Assembly (NCBI GenBank): GCA_002633005.1
Contig: NMRA01000224.1
Coordinates: 379,072 to 443,071, forward strand
Length of the DNA stretch: 64,000 nt
Direction: 5' to 3'
From: Phoronis australis
Lineage: Eukaryota > Phoronida > Phoronidae
Below the pieces are notes generated by a model. That model saw nothing but the letters and a program-made list of their open reading frames with translations. It did not search any database and was not told where the DNA came from. The translations under genes and the position numbers were made by a program. Below, piece after piece: positions 1-12,200 of this stretch; the first letter of the stretch is position 1, and every line of letters begins with the position of its first letter.

Positions 1-1599
1 TGCATCGATTGTCTTCTTGTCAGTAAAAATCCCGTTAATGTTACACTTTGACGATCAAATAAATTTTCAATCAACAGGCAACTTTGTCACCAATTATTGA
101 AGCCACAATATTGCTTCAGTTTTAACGCCCCATACAGTACAGTTGTGCTTAGTGTTTATAAAGGTGAAACGATTACCGAATACGCTTGCGAATTGCCATT
201 TTCCTGTTGACCCATAGAAATGTGCAGCGATCAAAATGAAGTATTCCCTTTATTTGCATTTGATTTGTTTGTGTGTGTGTAATTATTTTTAGAGCTTTCT
301 TCAGATGGCCTTTGAAGTTTTGTTTTAACTTGTCTACGAACAAAAGTTCGACATGCAAGAAAAGTATGTTTACAATTGTAGCTAGCTGGAGAAGAATCTG
401 CTATGCACAAGATTCGAGAACAACCACATACATACAAAGAAACAACATTGTTAAAAGCAGTTGTAATTTTCCCAATAAACTCAGTCCATAATCAGGCATA
501 TCAAGGGCTGAATTTCTGAATTAGTTTCAATTCTCTCAGGTAATTGCTGAAGGATTGCTTTTCACTTTGTCCAAAGGTAAAATAGACGGTCAGGCGGCTG
601 GTTTCAGTCGCTTTCTCTTACCTGTAACAGAATAGTCAGAGAAATATTAGCAAATTATAAAAGAAAACTCAAGAAGAAACTACTTTTGTAAGGCAGAACA
701 TACTTGACGTTTCATCTTCATGTTTATATGTAGAAACTAATAATCTTTGTACCCAAGTCTTATTTAAGATCTGAATTAAAACATGTTAAACAGGCTAAAA
801 GTGATTTAACAATGAGTATTTTTCATGACACCTAAAATGTGCTTCTGATCTCAACAAGTAAAATTCATTCTAAGTGTCAATTTTTACTGCAATGCAATGT
901 TACGACATTTACTAAATAGCTTATTCATCTTAATTCGGTAACTTCTCTGGTAGTCCGGGGGGTGGGGTCCGCTACAAAATAAGGAAACTCACTCATCCAG
1001 ATAATTTTATTGGACATAGCATAGCTTTGAAAAGAAACTGCTGTGAAAAAGTCACCCTTGACTTCTGAGCGTCACGTACATGTACATCCACCTCTTATAT
1101 ATTATCGGGCGCACTCCTACCGAGGACAATATGTGATTATGGGCTGCAAGCCTACCTGGCATCCGAGTCCCGGGTGAGTTTCCGGAAACACTTAGTTCCA
1201 CTCAATAAACCCGTTATTCAGTGGGGTAACATCACCGAACGATGTCGATAGAAACTGATTGCTAAAACCTTACCAAGTAACGGTAGTGAAGTCTCCCAAT
1301 GGAAATGCATAGAGCACAAACGGGCTTCGGCATCCACACACTTTTTGTCAATTAGTTGACTCTTTTGACCGCAATTCTCCACCAATGTAGTGAGCTTAGG
1401 TCTTTTGGGAATTGTGGCCACCTGTCGAAGACTTGCACTAGGTGAAATAGCAATAATAAGGCTTAGTGCGACGACGTATTTCGATAACAATTCCGTCTTT
1501 TCAACCAGCTGTTTACATGCAGACAGCGACGCATGCGCAATTGAATCACCATTAGTACAGCAGCGACACCGCGAGGAGAATTCTCCGAATAGCCCCATT
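1..1599. mobile_element. Right end of a THAP-type DNA transposon, cut by the window start
   Basis: The stretch from about 371 to 1599 matches 48930-50163, the right part of the transposon at 45.5-50.2 kb, in the same orientation. It ends in the same terminal sequence, CCGAATAGCCCCATT. On the - strand, about 1272-1599 carries a decayed THAP exon: a YYC start followed by a stop, GGH, then LCSMHF, then a TTACTTG|GTAAG donor. Relative to the second copy it has about 335 extra bases after base 24, or the other copy has a deletion. The left part of this copy lies outside the window. No transposase reading frame is visible. Confidence 0.75.
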
Positions 1600-2708
1600 A
1601 AGCGAAGCTATGGTCTACTTTCCGAGGACCGAAAAAAGCTGCAACAGCACAAATTTAAGTTCTTCCACAGTCGATTAACAAATATCAGCATGTACAACTG
1701 GTCTTATTTCAAAGTGTCAGAGCTTCAATTATTTCTTCTTAATTCAAACCAAAATAAGGCCCATGTTGCCACTGAATCTACAGAGTGTCTCAAACTAGAT
1801 ACAACCCATTTACACAACACCAATTTCTACCTGTGGGTCTACAAGAAATTCCACTAAGACTTTCATGTATTTTTTCTAAAAATGCAAAACAGAAACAATA
1901 ATTTCTGCACTTCGTGGATCAACAAAGTCCCATGCGACTCACCCTTTTGATTCTGGGCCACTGGCACGTCACACTTTAGTACGTTCTGCCATGTGAACTG
2001 GGACTCGGGGCCGTATCTCCGAACTCAAACTCGATTCTTAACCATTTACGCTGCGTGGTTAGGGTGCGAGTTTGTACGTTTACTGGAAGCGTGTCATGCA
2101 ATAGTTCAATGTCGAGTCAAGTTTCGAGTACAGGAATCAGCTTCCGAGACAATAAGTGAGATTTCATGTGATCTAGGCCCGAACTCTAATATTTGTATGC
2201 GAAATAGAACTCTAAATTGTTTTTGACATTTACCTTCTACTTTCCTTCGAAATCGCGATAAGTTTCTATTATTCTGTGCTCGAGTAGATTATGGTCTACG
2301 TGAATGATTATCCAATCCCCGTTTGCACTCAATGAAGTCAGCAATACACCAATACGTAGGAGTCTGAACTTGAAAATTTAGGGATTTTACTCAAATTTGT
2401 AGCTTGAATCTAGGAGTCATAGTGCGCGAAATTTGTTTGATATACTCGTAACACCAAAGTGCCGTCCACACTACGAGATACCCTAAAATAAGTTTTGTCT
2501 GTCGCTAGGTTTAACAGTGACTTGTGGACACTCAAAATGCTGGGACAACTTAGCACTCGTATATGACCGTCATAGCATATGCCCCCTTACTGAGGTAGTA
2601 TGTTCAAAACCTGTAGACGAGGCGGAAGTAATTACGCGCTAAAATACAGGTTATCTTGAGTTCACACAATCATAGGGAATTCCATTAATATTGTCGAGTT
2701 CGATTTCA
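1600..2708. other. Intergenic stretch without a recognisable gene
   Basis: No splice-bounded or domain-bearing reading frame was seen on either strand between the transposon end and the long-TIR element. The short open frames lack composition or motifs of real proteins. Confidence 0.5.
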
Positions 2709-3855
2709 ATCACAGGCGCTTGGGTTTATCTGTTCCTCGATCGCAAATGACGTCACTCTATAATATATATAAGAAAACATAAAGGTTGGACACTTAAACT
2801 TTGCCAAGCCGAGGCTCCCAACTTCAACCGTCCAAAATCCAAAGAAAATCTGCGTGCACCTCCCTCAGTCTGGTGTTGCATAAACCTTCGAAGCCTTATC
2901 TTTCCTAGATCCCATTAACTGTCTTCGTGAGTGGTGAATTGGCGATGGAATTTCCAAAACAATCTCAAAACTCTGAATTCAAGGACCAGAAATAGTAAAC
3001 ATGGCGGATTTCAGTTGTGCTTCAACTTGTACGCCTGTCGTAGGTGAAACTTCGAGTTTGAGCAAGCAACCTATATTTCAAATTCAATAATTCTAATCCA
3101 AAACTCAACTAATTGAGAATGTTAAAGTTAGTATTTTAATGATTATTTGTAACTTTATTCCACTGACGGCTCATTTTAGCCCTTAACTTAGAATTTTATT
3201 ACATAAACTGGCGTATCTTGTTTCTCATCTTGACATCACGCACTTTTTTGATTGAAGCACAACACACACTCGGCCAGGAAACGCAGTCCGTGCAAGTATT
3301 ACAATGCGCGTGGCCGACGAGTTAACTCAATGGTTTTGGCCAAAAGTAAAACCTTCATAAGAAATCACAGTACACAAAAAACTTCGCATATCAATACAGT
3401 ATCAGGATAATTTATATTTGACACAAATATGTGAGTAATTACATTTATTTGGCAATAAAGTGCTCTCTGCTTCTCATGATCAAGTAGTCGATGGATTGAC
3501 GGCGAAAGCCGCGCGAAATTAGACTTTCGGATTTAGCTCGGGAGCGTCCGTCAAAACCCGGATGTGCGAAGACCGTCTGCCATGACATCACGGTATTAGG
3601 TCCTTGAATTTGTGATTTTGGCATTCTTTTGGCATTTTTGTCGCCAAATCACCACTCGAAGGCAATTTGAAGAAATCAAATGAAGGAAGGTATTCTAAGA
3701 GTTGTTCGATGCTAGTTTCGTGGAGTTCCATGCACATTTGAGTAGAAAATTTTGAGGAAATAGATTTCGAGTGTCCAACCTTTATGTTTTCTTATATGTA
3801 TTATTGAGTGACGTCATTTGCGATCGAGGAACAGATAAACCCAAGCGCCTGTGAT
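2709..3855. mobile_element. Non-autonomous DNA transposon with long terminal inverted repeats
   Basis: The left end begins ATCACAGGCGCTTGGG and the right end is its reverse complement. The outer ~88 bp of the arms (2709-2796 and 3768-3855) match closely. Weaker inverted similarity continues inward to about 3010 and 3575, for example the AGTGGTGAATTGGCGA region against its counterpart near 3650. The 4 bases TTCA flank both ends (2705-2708 and 3856-3859), consistent with a short target-site duplication. No reading frame of note lies inside, so the element must have been moved by a transposase encoded elsewhere. The superfamily is unknown. Confidence 0.8.
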
Positions 3856-3859
3856 TTCA

Positions 3860-6150
3860 ATTAGAAAGATTAGACACCACGCTTTAGCTTCTCATGGGAA
3901 AACTCGAGATCTTTGATCTTGATATGTGCACCGATTTTGTGATAGGATTCTCACAACGCCGTGTATGCACAACGTCACTGTCAGATCTCGTCGTCAAACT
4001 TCCGTTCAAATCTTTAGATATCTCACTCGTGTTGTTTATTCTCATTTAGTAGCCTGAGATTTGGGCACCCAACAATTGGATTTTTGAAGATACTTGTGAA
4101 ACTTCACGAGAAATTCAGCTCCTCCCAGTTTGGTTAAATAAGCCTCGTTAACGTCCAAAACATTTTGACTAATGTTCAGTTCTTGCTAATGAACTCTCCT
4201 CTTCAAACTTCAAAAATTAGAACAAACGCACATAAATTGACAGAATTACATGCATTCACATTGGTGGGGAGCCCAGTGTAAGCACGCACAGCCTGACTTT
4301 ATTATCGAGCAGCCAAGACCACCGGTCGGGATAATGAATATCATTTTCCCGCGTTAGTGTTGTCGTACAAATCCCCGGTGTGCGTGCGTGCTTTGGAGCG
4401 TAAGATCAATTATTTATAAATAGGCCAACAGATATCAGTTTCGAGTTCTACAATCGCCAAACATTGGGGAATTGAATTATAGACGCTCATAATTTCCCAA
4501 GGCTCCTCTAATGAAAAATGTGATACAATTAGATAATGGAAATCATCGCACTCTTTTAAAGCAGCACGTGAGCCCATCTCTCAGGGCTTGTAGAATTCTT
4601 ATATTTGCAAAGAAAATAGTATGGATTGAGTACTTTGCAACGTCAGGTGACACCTGGTGGCCAGACCGTCTCGTCTACGAGTCGCTCACCTAGAGCTGTC
4701 AAACAACGCCTCATGGAAATCGACGACATTTTGAGAGTCCGCTCAAATATAGTTCGACAAAAAGATAGTTCATGAGAAAGAGGAACAGACGAAATGGAGC
4801 CCAGTTGTCAAAAACTGCAGCTTGTCATGCCTTATGGTGTCCGATATAACAGTTTATTGACTTTTTAGTCAGTACGGCATGCAAACTACCTGAACCTTAT
4901 TAGTTAGATAACGCACGCTAGTACTGGGAAGAGTTCAGTCACACAACGCTTAGACCTCGCTGAAAAGCAAGAGATTACGTGAGATATACACCCTATTTAT
5001 GCAGTCGACATTTAAAAATGAGACTCTTTTTAGGCTTTAAAAACAATGCGTTTTACATAAATAGGTTTGTTCAGATTTAAATTAAGCTGGGAAAACCATG
5101 TAAACCATCCAAAGTAGCAGTTTGTATGGCACTATGTTTATCAATGATAAAAGCCTAGAATTTATCCACCGAAGGACGTTTATCGATGAGGAAATGAAAA
5201 GTCTTATTGTTTTGGTTATAAGAATAGAAGTTCGTCGGCGCGCGTGCTGTAAACTATTCGCCCAATTTGTACCAGTGTCGCAAAACGAGTTCAAATTTTA
5301 GTTCTTGGTGTACATTTTCATGGAAAAGAATCGACCAATGACGTGGTGTGTCTTATTTTGGGCGTATGGAAACTGGTGTCAACTGCCACCTGTTCTAGAC
5401 TTCACAAAAATAAAATTAAATGAACGAAATTGCTTACGTAAAGTAATCATCGGCCACTTAATACAAATAATTTCAACTAATTTGATTACTTGGTAAACAC
5501 CTTTGTTATCCAACCAATAATCAATCTCCGCCTTTTATTTTACCGCCGATTGCACATGTAATATAAAATACACATTCTTACGAATTCAAGTAACCAATTA
5601 ACAACTAAATGAGCAACTCATACATGTCATTAACTCGGTCAATATACATTCATTTTGAGTTTACAAGAACTGTTGATAATTAAGAGACAAGGCGCCGGTG
5701 CGGCAAACTGTGCTATTTTGTCTCTCACAAAAACGTTTCCATCTGCCACAAGAGGTGTGTCTCGGCTTTCAGAAAGTGTTGGTTGACTACTGTAAGTAGT
5801 TCAGTTAGTCGGTCAGTGTGTCGGGACGCGTCATCACGAGTTACTGGTTAATCGTCACCTTGTTGACTACAAGTTTATTATCTGATAATTGGAGTCAACG
5901 CGCACAATATAGGGGCGAGTGGCAGCCACTGTTGATACAGGCAACAACTTGTTCATAAAGTACACTACAAGTTGTGTTCGGCGCTCCCACTAATTGTCAT
6001 CAGGTACTACGGTATTTTGTTCCACTGCACTTTCTCGGTTACCGATGGTGGATCAATTTTCTTTAAGCCGACTACAATTAAAGTCACGTGTACCAACTTA
6101 GCTTCTAGCGCCACACTTTCTGGTCTCTAAATTGCCAGGGTGCGCAGCTA
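3860..6150. other. Non-coding upstream region of the secreted-protein gene
   Basis: No recognisable gene or repeat was found in this stretch. It precedes the TATA box at 6156, so any proximal regulatory sequence of the + strand gene would be here. No specific factor sites are claimed. Confidence 0.4.
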
Positions 6151-6155
6151 AGCAG

Positions 6156-6163
6156 TATATAAA
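6156..6163 (+). promoter_or_regulatory. TATA box of the small secreted-protein gene
   Basis: TATATAAA lies about 30 bp before a plausible transcription start near 6186-6198. A short exon follows, ending in a strong donor (CAAG|GTAAGG) at 6266. The link to the coding exons 5 kb downstream is inferred from strand and the lack of any other exon nearby. Confidence 0.55.
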
Positions 6164-6185
6164 CGCGCCGATGTTCTTCGCATGT

Positions 6186-6266
6186 AGTTAGTCTATCATC
6201 AACAGATCATCAAGGCTTAACGAGTTCTAAAGCAACTGTGTTCAAGAATCTCCAATCGCATACAAG
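6186..6266 (+). other. Probable untranslated first exon of the secreted-protein gene
   Basis: The stretch lies downstream of a TATA box and ends with CAAG|GTAAGG, a near-consensus donor. It contains no usable start codon; the ATG at 6182 is followed at once by TAG. Assignment to the 11.3-kb coding exon is inference. Confidence 0.5.
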
Positions 6267-9200
6267 GTAAGGAAGTTTTACGGAACTACTTTTACGAAAA
6301 GGTTTTAAAAATAATTCGTGCGACAGCCTGTGAACACGACGTATGTGTTTGTTAGCGATATACCCGTAACATTAAAATGAATTGAATTATACACAAACAC
6401 GAAGCACTGTAGGCCTATTTTAGAAAACAAAAATGGTATCTAAAATATTTTAAACAAATTTGTGAATATTCAAGTTTGACCGAAACATCTGATAACCTCA
6501 TCACAGATTTGTATCGGACTTGGATTTAGAATAATTGATATGAAATTTTCAGGACCAACAGCAACCAAATGAATAGAAAAATGCAAATGTAATAAGAACC
6601 TAGCGTTATTGTTAGCAAAACTGTATTATTTATTTCTATGTTTGTCATTTTTTTTACTCTACTTTGACGCATTGAAGTTTATGCTATTTAAATTATAACC
6701 CGTCTCCATACACGTAGAGCCTTGATGATGTCACAGAGGTAAGAGAATATTCAGAGAATTCAAAAGCTCCGCGATACACTAAAACACGCATCATCAACTT
6801 CATTGAAACCCATTCAAGTGTAAAAGAGAATTGAACGAAAATGTAGTTGTGCTTTTGCCATTCTATAAAAGTGGTGAGTGTCTAATGTATGCCGCTGGTG
6901 ATGAATATCTAATACAGTACATGCGCACACCCAGCGTAAACTATAGGGGGCTCGAATTTCTCGGTATATGGAACTTTTACAGAACTAATTCAACGAGAAC
7001 AAAAAAAAAACAAAAAAAAAACGGGGCGTCAGGTTCAGGCCTGCGAATTGTGCATCTGCGCCGACTTCTTGTGTCCTTTGTGGACTTCTGTGTCGTTTAC
7101 TAGGACTTTTTTTCCCTGAGGTCTTTTTGCCCAATTCGCCAAATTGGGAGCTCATTCGAACCCCCAAGCCCCCCTGGGTGCACCCATGAAATAGAATGTG
7201 TGCCGCTGGTGATGAGTAAAACAAAGACAGAATAAAAATAACGTGTACAATTGAATTGAACACAAGAAAACCTAAATCTGCATTGTGAATGAACGCCTTT
7301 GAGAAATTACTAAATTTGTGGAAAAGGAAGGGACCAACCGGTATCAGTGATACATTTTTGGAATCGGCATGACGAGAAGATTCAGAAAATAGTATTATCA
7401 AGTATGTGCATTTATAGAGTCGGATAGTAAACAATAGCCGACTGCTTCGTTGGAGAAGAGTACTTCAGCGAACAGCGTTTCTTACCAACCGTTTTTTGTA
7501 TCTATTTACAAAGTTATTTTATCTTCATTATCTTGGATCTCAGCCTCATGACGTAAATAGTTTGAGTTTGGCTCGATCTTGTTTCTCCTACATTTGCTGA
7601 CGTATAATTACCACAAGGTCTTTGATGGCGGGCGAGTGAGGCAAAAGTATAATTTGTAAATGCCAATTTAGAATTCAACTGACGCACAAATCTGCATTGA
7701 ATCAATCACTGTCGATCAGAACATCTCAGAACATTCCGCTACATTAAAACCGGCAGTAGAAACAACACCAACAATCTCATTACTCGTGATTAAAAAATGT
7801 AAGATTGAAAGAAACTCAACCGGGCGTTACAACCATCAGCCGAAACACTAAGTGATATCGTCCGCGATGTCATTTTTAGCCACTTATTGTCAAACATGTC
7901 GTCCTTCAAAAAAACGCCCACTCTGTAAGGCGGAATACAACTTTGATAAAGAAGAACGTTTGTGTATTTATCACGAGAGACTGGATAATACATCTTTCAT
8001 GTAAACTGTGCTAAGTGGCTACTTGACTAGAATTGAAACGTCAATCATGTAGATTTGGTTTTCTCAATTTAAATTAAAATCTAAAATGAGTTAGCGTATC
8101 ATAAAGACAATATTGGAAGTTGCTTAGGGGTGCCCATTAATACAGCATAACGGCATCCCACGATTGAACTCGACTTAAATTCTAAAAATCTTTACATGAC
8201 AGAAACCTAGACTATTCTCAACAATAGAGCTTCTTGAGTTAAAAAATACAGCTCAAATTTCCAGTGTGCGAGGATTCAAGTTTGCGAACCACAGTACGAG
8301 GATACTGTTGTTTCGGTCGTCAACACGTTGATGTTGAGTTAAGCTGCAAATATCTTAGGGTATGTTTCACTACGAAACTGTCTTGGTCAAAAGCTACACA
8401 CACTCTACATTGACGTCAAACTCTGCTTGTGTAACTAATAATAAACTTACGCCATTATAGTTGAAGCAATTACCAGAGTTGCGCCACACGTCCAAGTTCA
8501 CATAATTAGCCAGGAAGGGGGCGCTCCTCCTTGTTCAAAGAACGTTTGGACTGTTAGTGCTGTCACCCAACTTCTTTTACCGATCATTTTATTACAAAAA
8601 TGCACATTATCATTAATGTACCCACAGTCTCCATACACATCACTATTAGACAAATTTTTGTTGTTAGAGTTACTACAGTTATATTTTTTATACTACTACT
8701 ACTACTGCTACTACTGCTTTTATTATAATTACTATTATTATTACTCTTACTATTATTTTTATCATTATTATTATTACTATTGTTACTATTATTATTAATA
8801 ATATCATCATTACCATTATTATTGTTACTATTACTATTACTATTATTACAAGTCTTATTATTACTATTGTTACTACTATTATTATACTATGTTGTTGTTG
8901 TTGTTGTTGTTGTCTTCGTCGTAATTGCTATTATCAATAGGTATATCATTATCATAATGTCCAGCATGTTAAGTCATTTTTACCCATATCATCATTTACT
9001 TTTCATGGTATTGTATGCAAACACTGCATAGAATAATTCACGAGATTACATATATGCAATGAAACTCCAGTCGAAAATTTTGCGTTAGCTAATGCTTTCA
9101 CCCCCAGAGATTGATGAAAAACTTCGCAAATGTTTTTCATCCGATACTGTTCGATTATTTCTCAAAATAGAATAGTTATCAAATGACTGTGTATCCAGGA

Positions 9201-12200
9201 TTAATCTTGCCACGCAATCAAATTCTATGAATATGACTGTAAAGCGTGAAGAGCATATAAATGCGCCAGTTTCTTGCCTACAAGTTATCTTCATTGCAAT
9301 AGCTCTCGACAAACGGTAGGTGCTGTTTCTCAGTATTTCCACATGTACATCCGGGCTTTTCTAAAAATATATGTAGTTGAATGATCTGCCGAAAGGAGTA
9401 GCGTCCAGTTGAACATAAATTGAAAACGAAAAATTCGAATGATTGACCGGCGGTTTTTGGTGCCAGGTGAGTTCGGTCTGTTACCATCGTTTGGAGACTT
9501 ACCAACTGACGTCCGTCGACATTGTCTGGTACAAAGCTGTATACTAAATATCAGCATTGCTCCGATGTGGGTAAAAAAGTGGTAAGATAAAATCTGACAC
9601 AGAATTAATGTCATTAAAAACTAACAGTCTTCCTTGAGTAAACAAATTATTTAACGGTGTTGGAAAAAGTGACGTTCTACCGTTATTCTGCTGCTAAAGT
9701 TGTGGAGCGATCTTTAGCGACGGCTGTTGGCGCCATGAAATATTGCGCCACCTATTGGACAGTTTTTTCGCTGATTCTTCCATTTAACTATTGTTCTTTC
9801 AGTCACGAGGTTGCGTATATGTCGCAACAAATTATCGGAACTGGTTTCACTTCATTATAAGTTTTTAGAATTTTGATACCGAAAAACTGAATTTCAGAAG
9901 AAATTTTGCTGCTGCTAAGTTATCATCATCTCCCGAGACATGTCGCAAATTAGGAAATGGCGCATGAGCGTGACAGGAGCGTACCGTTTTCAAAACGACA
10001 ACATACTTTTCATTGTTAGAAAAGGCGGAGAGTTACTCAAGTTTCACGGTTAAGTGACGAGCAGAGCTACCCTGGCTGTGTGCAATTTCGGGGTCTACGT
10101 CGACAGTGGTCACAACTGTTGTCACTCCTTTCAGATTGTGCACAGGAAGCCCTCAATCAGAAGACTATCGTTCGTTGCTTGGAGAACGTGTCGTGTCATG
10201 ATTTACGCTTTTAAATTGCGGCTGTACATATAAAGACGGCTTTCACGCGAGTGTTTTACGAGCGCAATCGTCAAGTCCAATGAGAGATTAAATTGCAGGT
10301 CACGTGAGCTTTGAAAAAATGTATGTCCGTAAAGTTCTGCTCGTGTATCACGCGCATCTATCACGCTCGTAAAAGAAAAAGAAAAGAAAGGGAAAAACGT
10401 AAAACAAGAAGTGTAAACCGACAAGCGTAAAACGACGAGCGTAGATATTTCGAGCATTTAAGACGATATTTCGGCTATATTTTATTTAAAACTTCAAAAA
10501 ACTGATTTTAATGCAAAACAGTTCAGTCGAAATCAAAGCCCAAATAATACTCATTCACAACTCCATGTTTTCAAACTTACCTGATTTTAATATGAATTTT
10601 TAATGTATTTTTATTTCTGGTGGTGCATTACAGCTCTCGGTCTCCATTACTTTTGACACAGCTTCAACTCTGTGAGCGGAGAAAATTGCGACGAGTCACT
10701 TGGGGCCTCTGACAACATTAAATAATTTCTTAATTAAAAAAAAAAAAACAAAAACAAGAAAAGAACAACCCACAACTAGCAACAGATGTAGGCCCAAGGT
10801 CGAATACATAAGAAACTTTCCGACATGAACAGAACTGTTGCTGCGGGTAATCACTAAACTCGCATAGAGGATATTTCATGCATCGATTTTATGAACCTTA
10901 CTTGTGTTGGTGAGTGTAAAGGTAATGATGCTCAATAAAGTCCTTGAGGGCTTCTAAATGCACTAGCTTTGAATATCGCTAATTAAATGTTCAGTTTGCG
11001 GCATCAGAACTCTCTCTTGTATATTTGCATGTACTATTGACTGAATTTCTGTAACCTGAATACAAAACATATTACCTTGAAATGGTACACCAGTTCACGT
11101 GTTATTCTATATACTCTAGGTCAACAAAACATATATGTCAAAACTGAATCACTCTGGCTAAAATTTTTGCTCTACAAAACGTGAATTTTCAACGATAATT
11201 ATCCCTTTCTGTACTGTCGCCGAGACTCGAGAACGTCACTTCTAGTTGAAGCTGTAGTGACTGTCACCTTGAATTAATGATTACGTCACTTATTTTGGCA
11301 GGTATACACCAAAACAAGAAAGATGTTTCGTTTACTGACAGCATCACTGGTTGTTTTCTACATGAGAATACACGTCGACAGCGCACCGTTAAAAAACGAT
11401 TATACAGAAAGTGAAATTGGGGGGTTTATCGATTTCCACAACGAGGCTGGTGATGAAGCAAATACACACGAGAGAGGCCAAGAGCCTGTTTTTGGATCAC
11501 TATCGTTTGACGACAACAGTGACGGTTGGGAACTCGACGAGGAACAGGACAAGTCTAATTGGGCTTCAGCAATGGCGTTGAACGGTAAAAGTTTTGACGA
11601 TAGCTCGAAAAGTTATGGAAACGGTAACTTTTATAATTTTTTTGATGACGAAAAGAGCGACACCAGTGGCGAAAATTCCTTCTTTGGTGACTTTGCTCCA
11701 ATCGCCGGCGCAGGACAGTTCCAGCCATCTTCAAAGAATAGTTCGGCTAATGACCAATCAGGATTTTCAACAGACACGGTGAGGATGGTACCGTTTACAC
11801 GATGATTCATTCATTTGTCCACCCGTTTGCTGTCTGATTAAAGCATTCATTCATGCGTTCACTTACTCCTTCGGTCAGTTATCATTCATCCATTCATTCG
11901 TTCATTTGATTTATTCATTACGTTATGTCAGTAATTTGTTTATTCATTGGATGATTTGCACCTTAATTCGTTCATTCAGTAATTCTCTAGTATATTCATT
12001 CATCCATTCATTATTTCGTCCATTAATGCATTCATTCATGCATCCGTTCACTGGCAGCTCCCTGGTGCGTATATTTAATAGCTCACTTACGAGTTTCCAG
12101 TTAGTCAATGTGACGTCACCGGAAAAGGGCAAAACCCGCCATATTGTTCTTGTTTTGCCCCGAGTCTTTGCTACAAACGCGAAATCTTACTGGGGTTCTT

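Larger units (their letters stand above)
6267..11301 (+). other. Intron 1 of the secreted-protein gene, carrying repeats
   Basis: The intron is bounded by the 6266 donor and the TTTTGGCAG acceptor ending at 11301. It contains a G/C-rich repeat end (about 7020-7190), an ATT/TTA microsatellite (about 8690-8950) and one copy of a dispersed repeat (about 9530-10120). No other coding exon was recognised in it. Confidence 0.5.

Noticed and set aside
8616-9031. Tyr- and Leu-rich open frames
   Set aside because: Translations of the ATT/ACT microsatellite.
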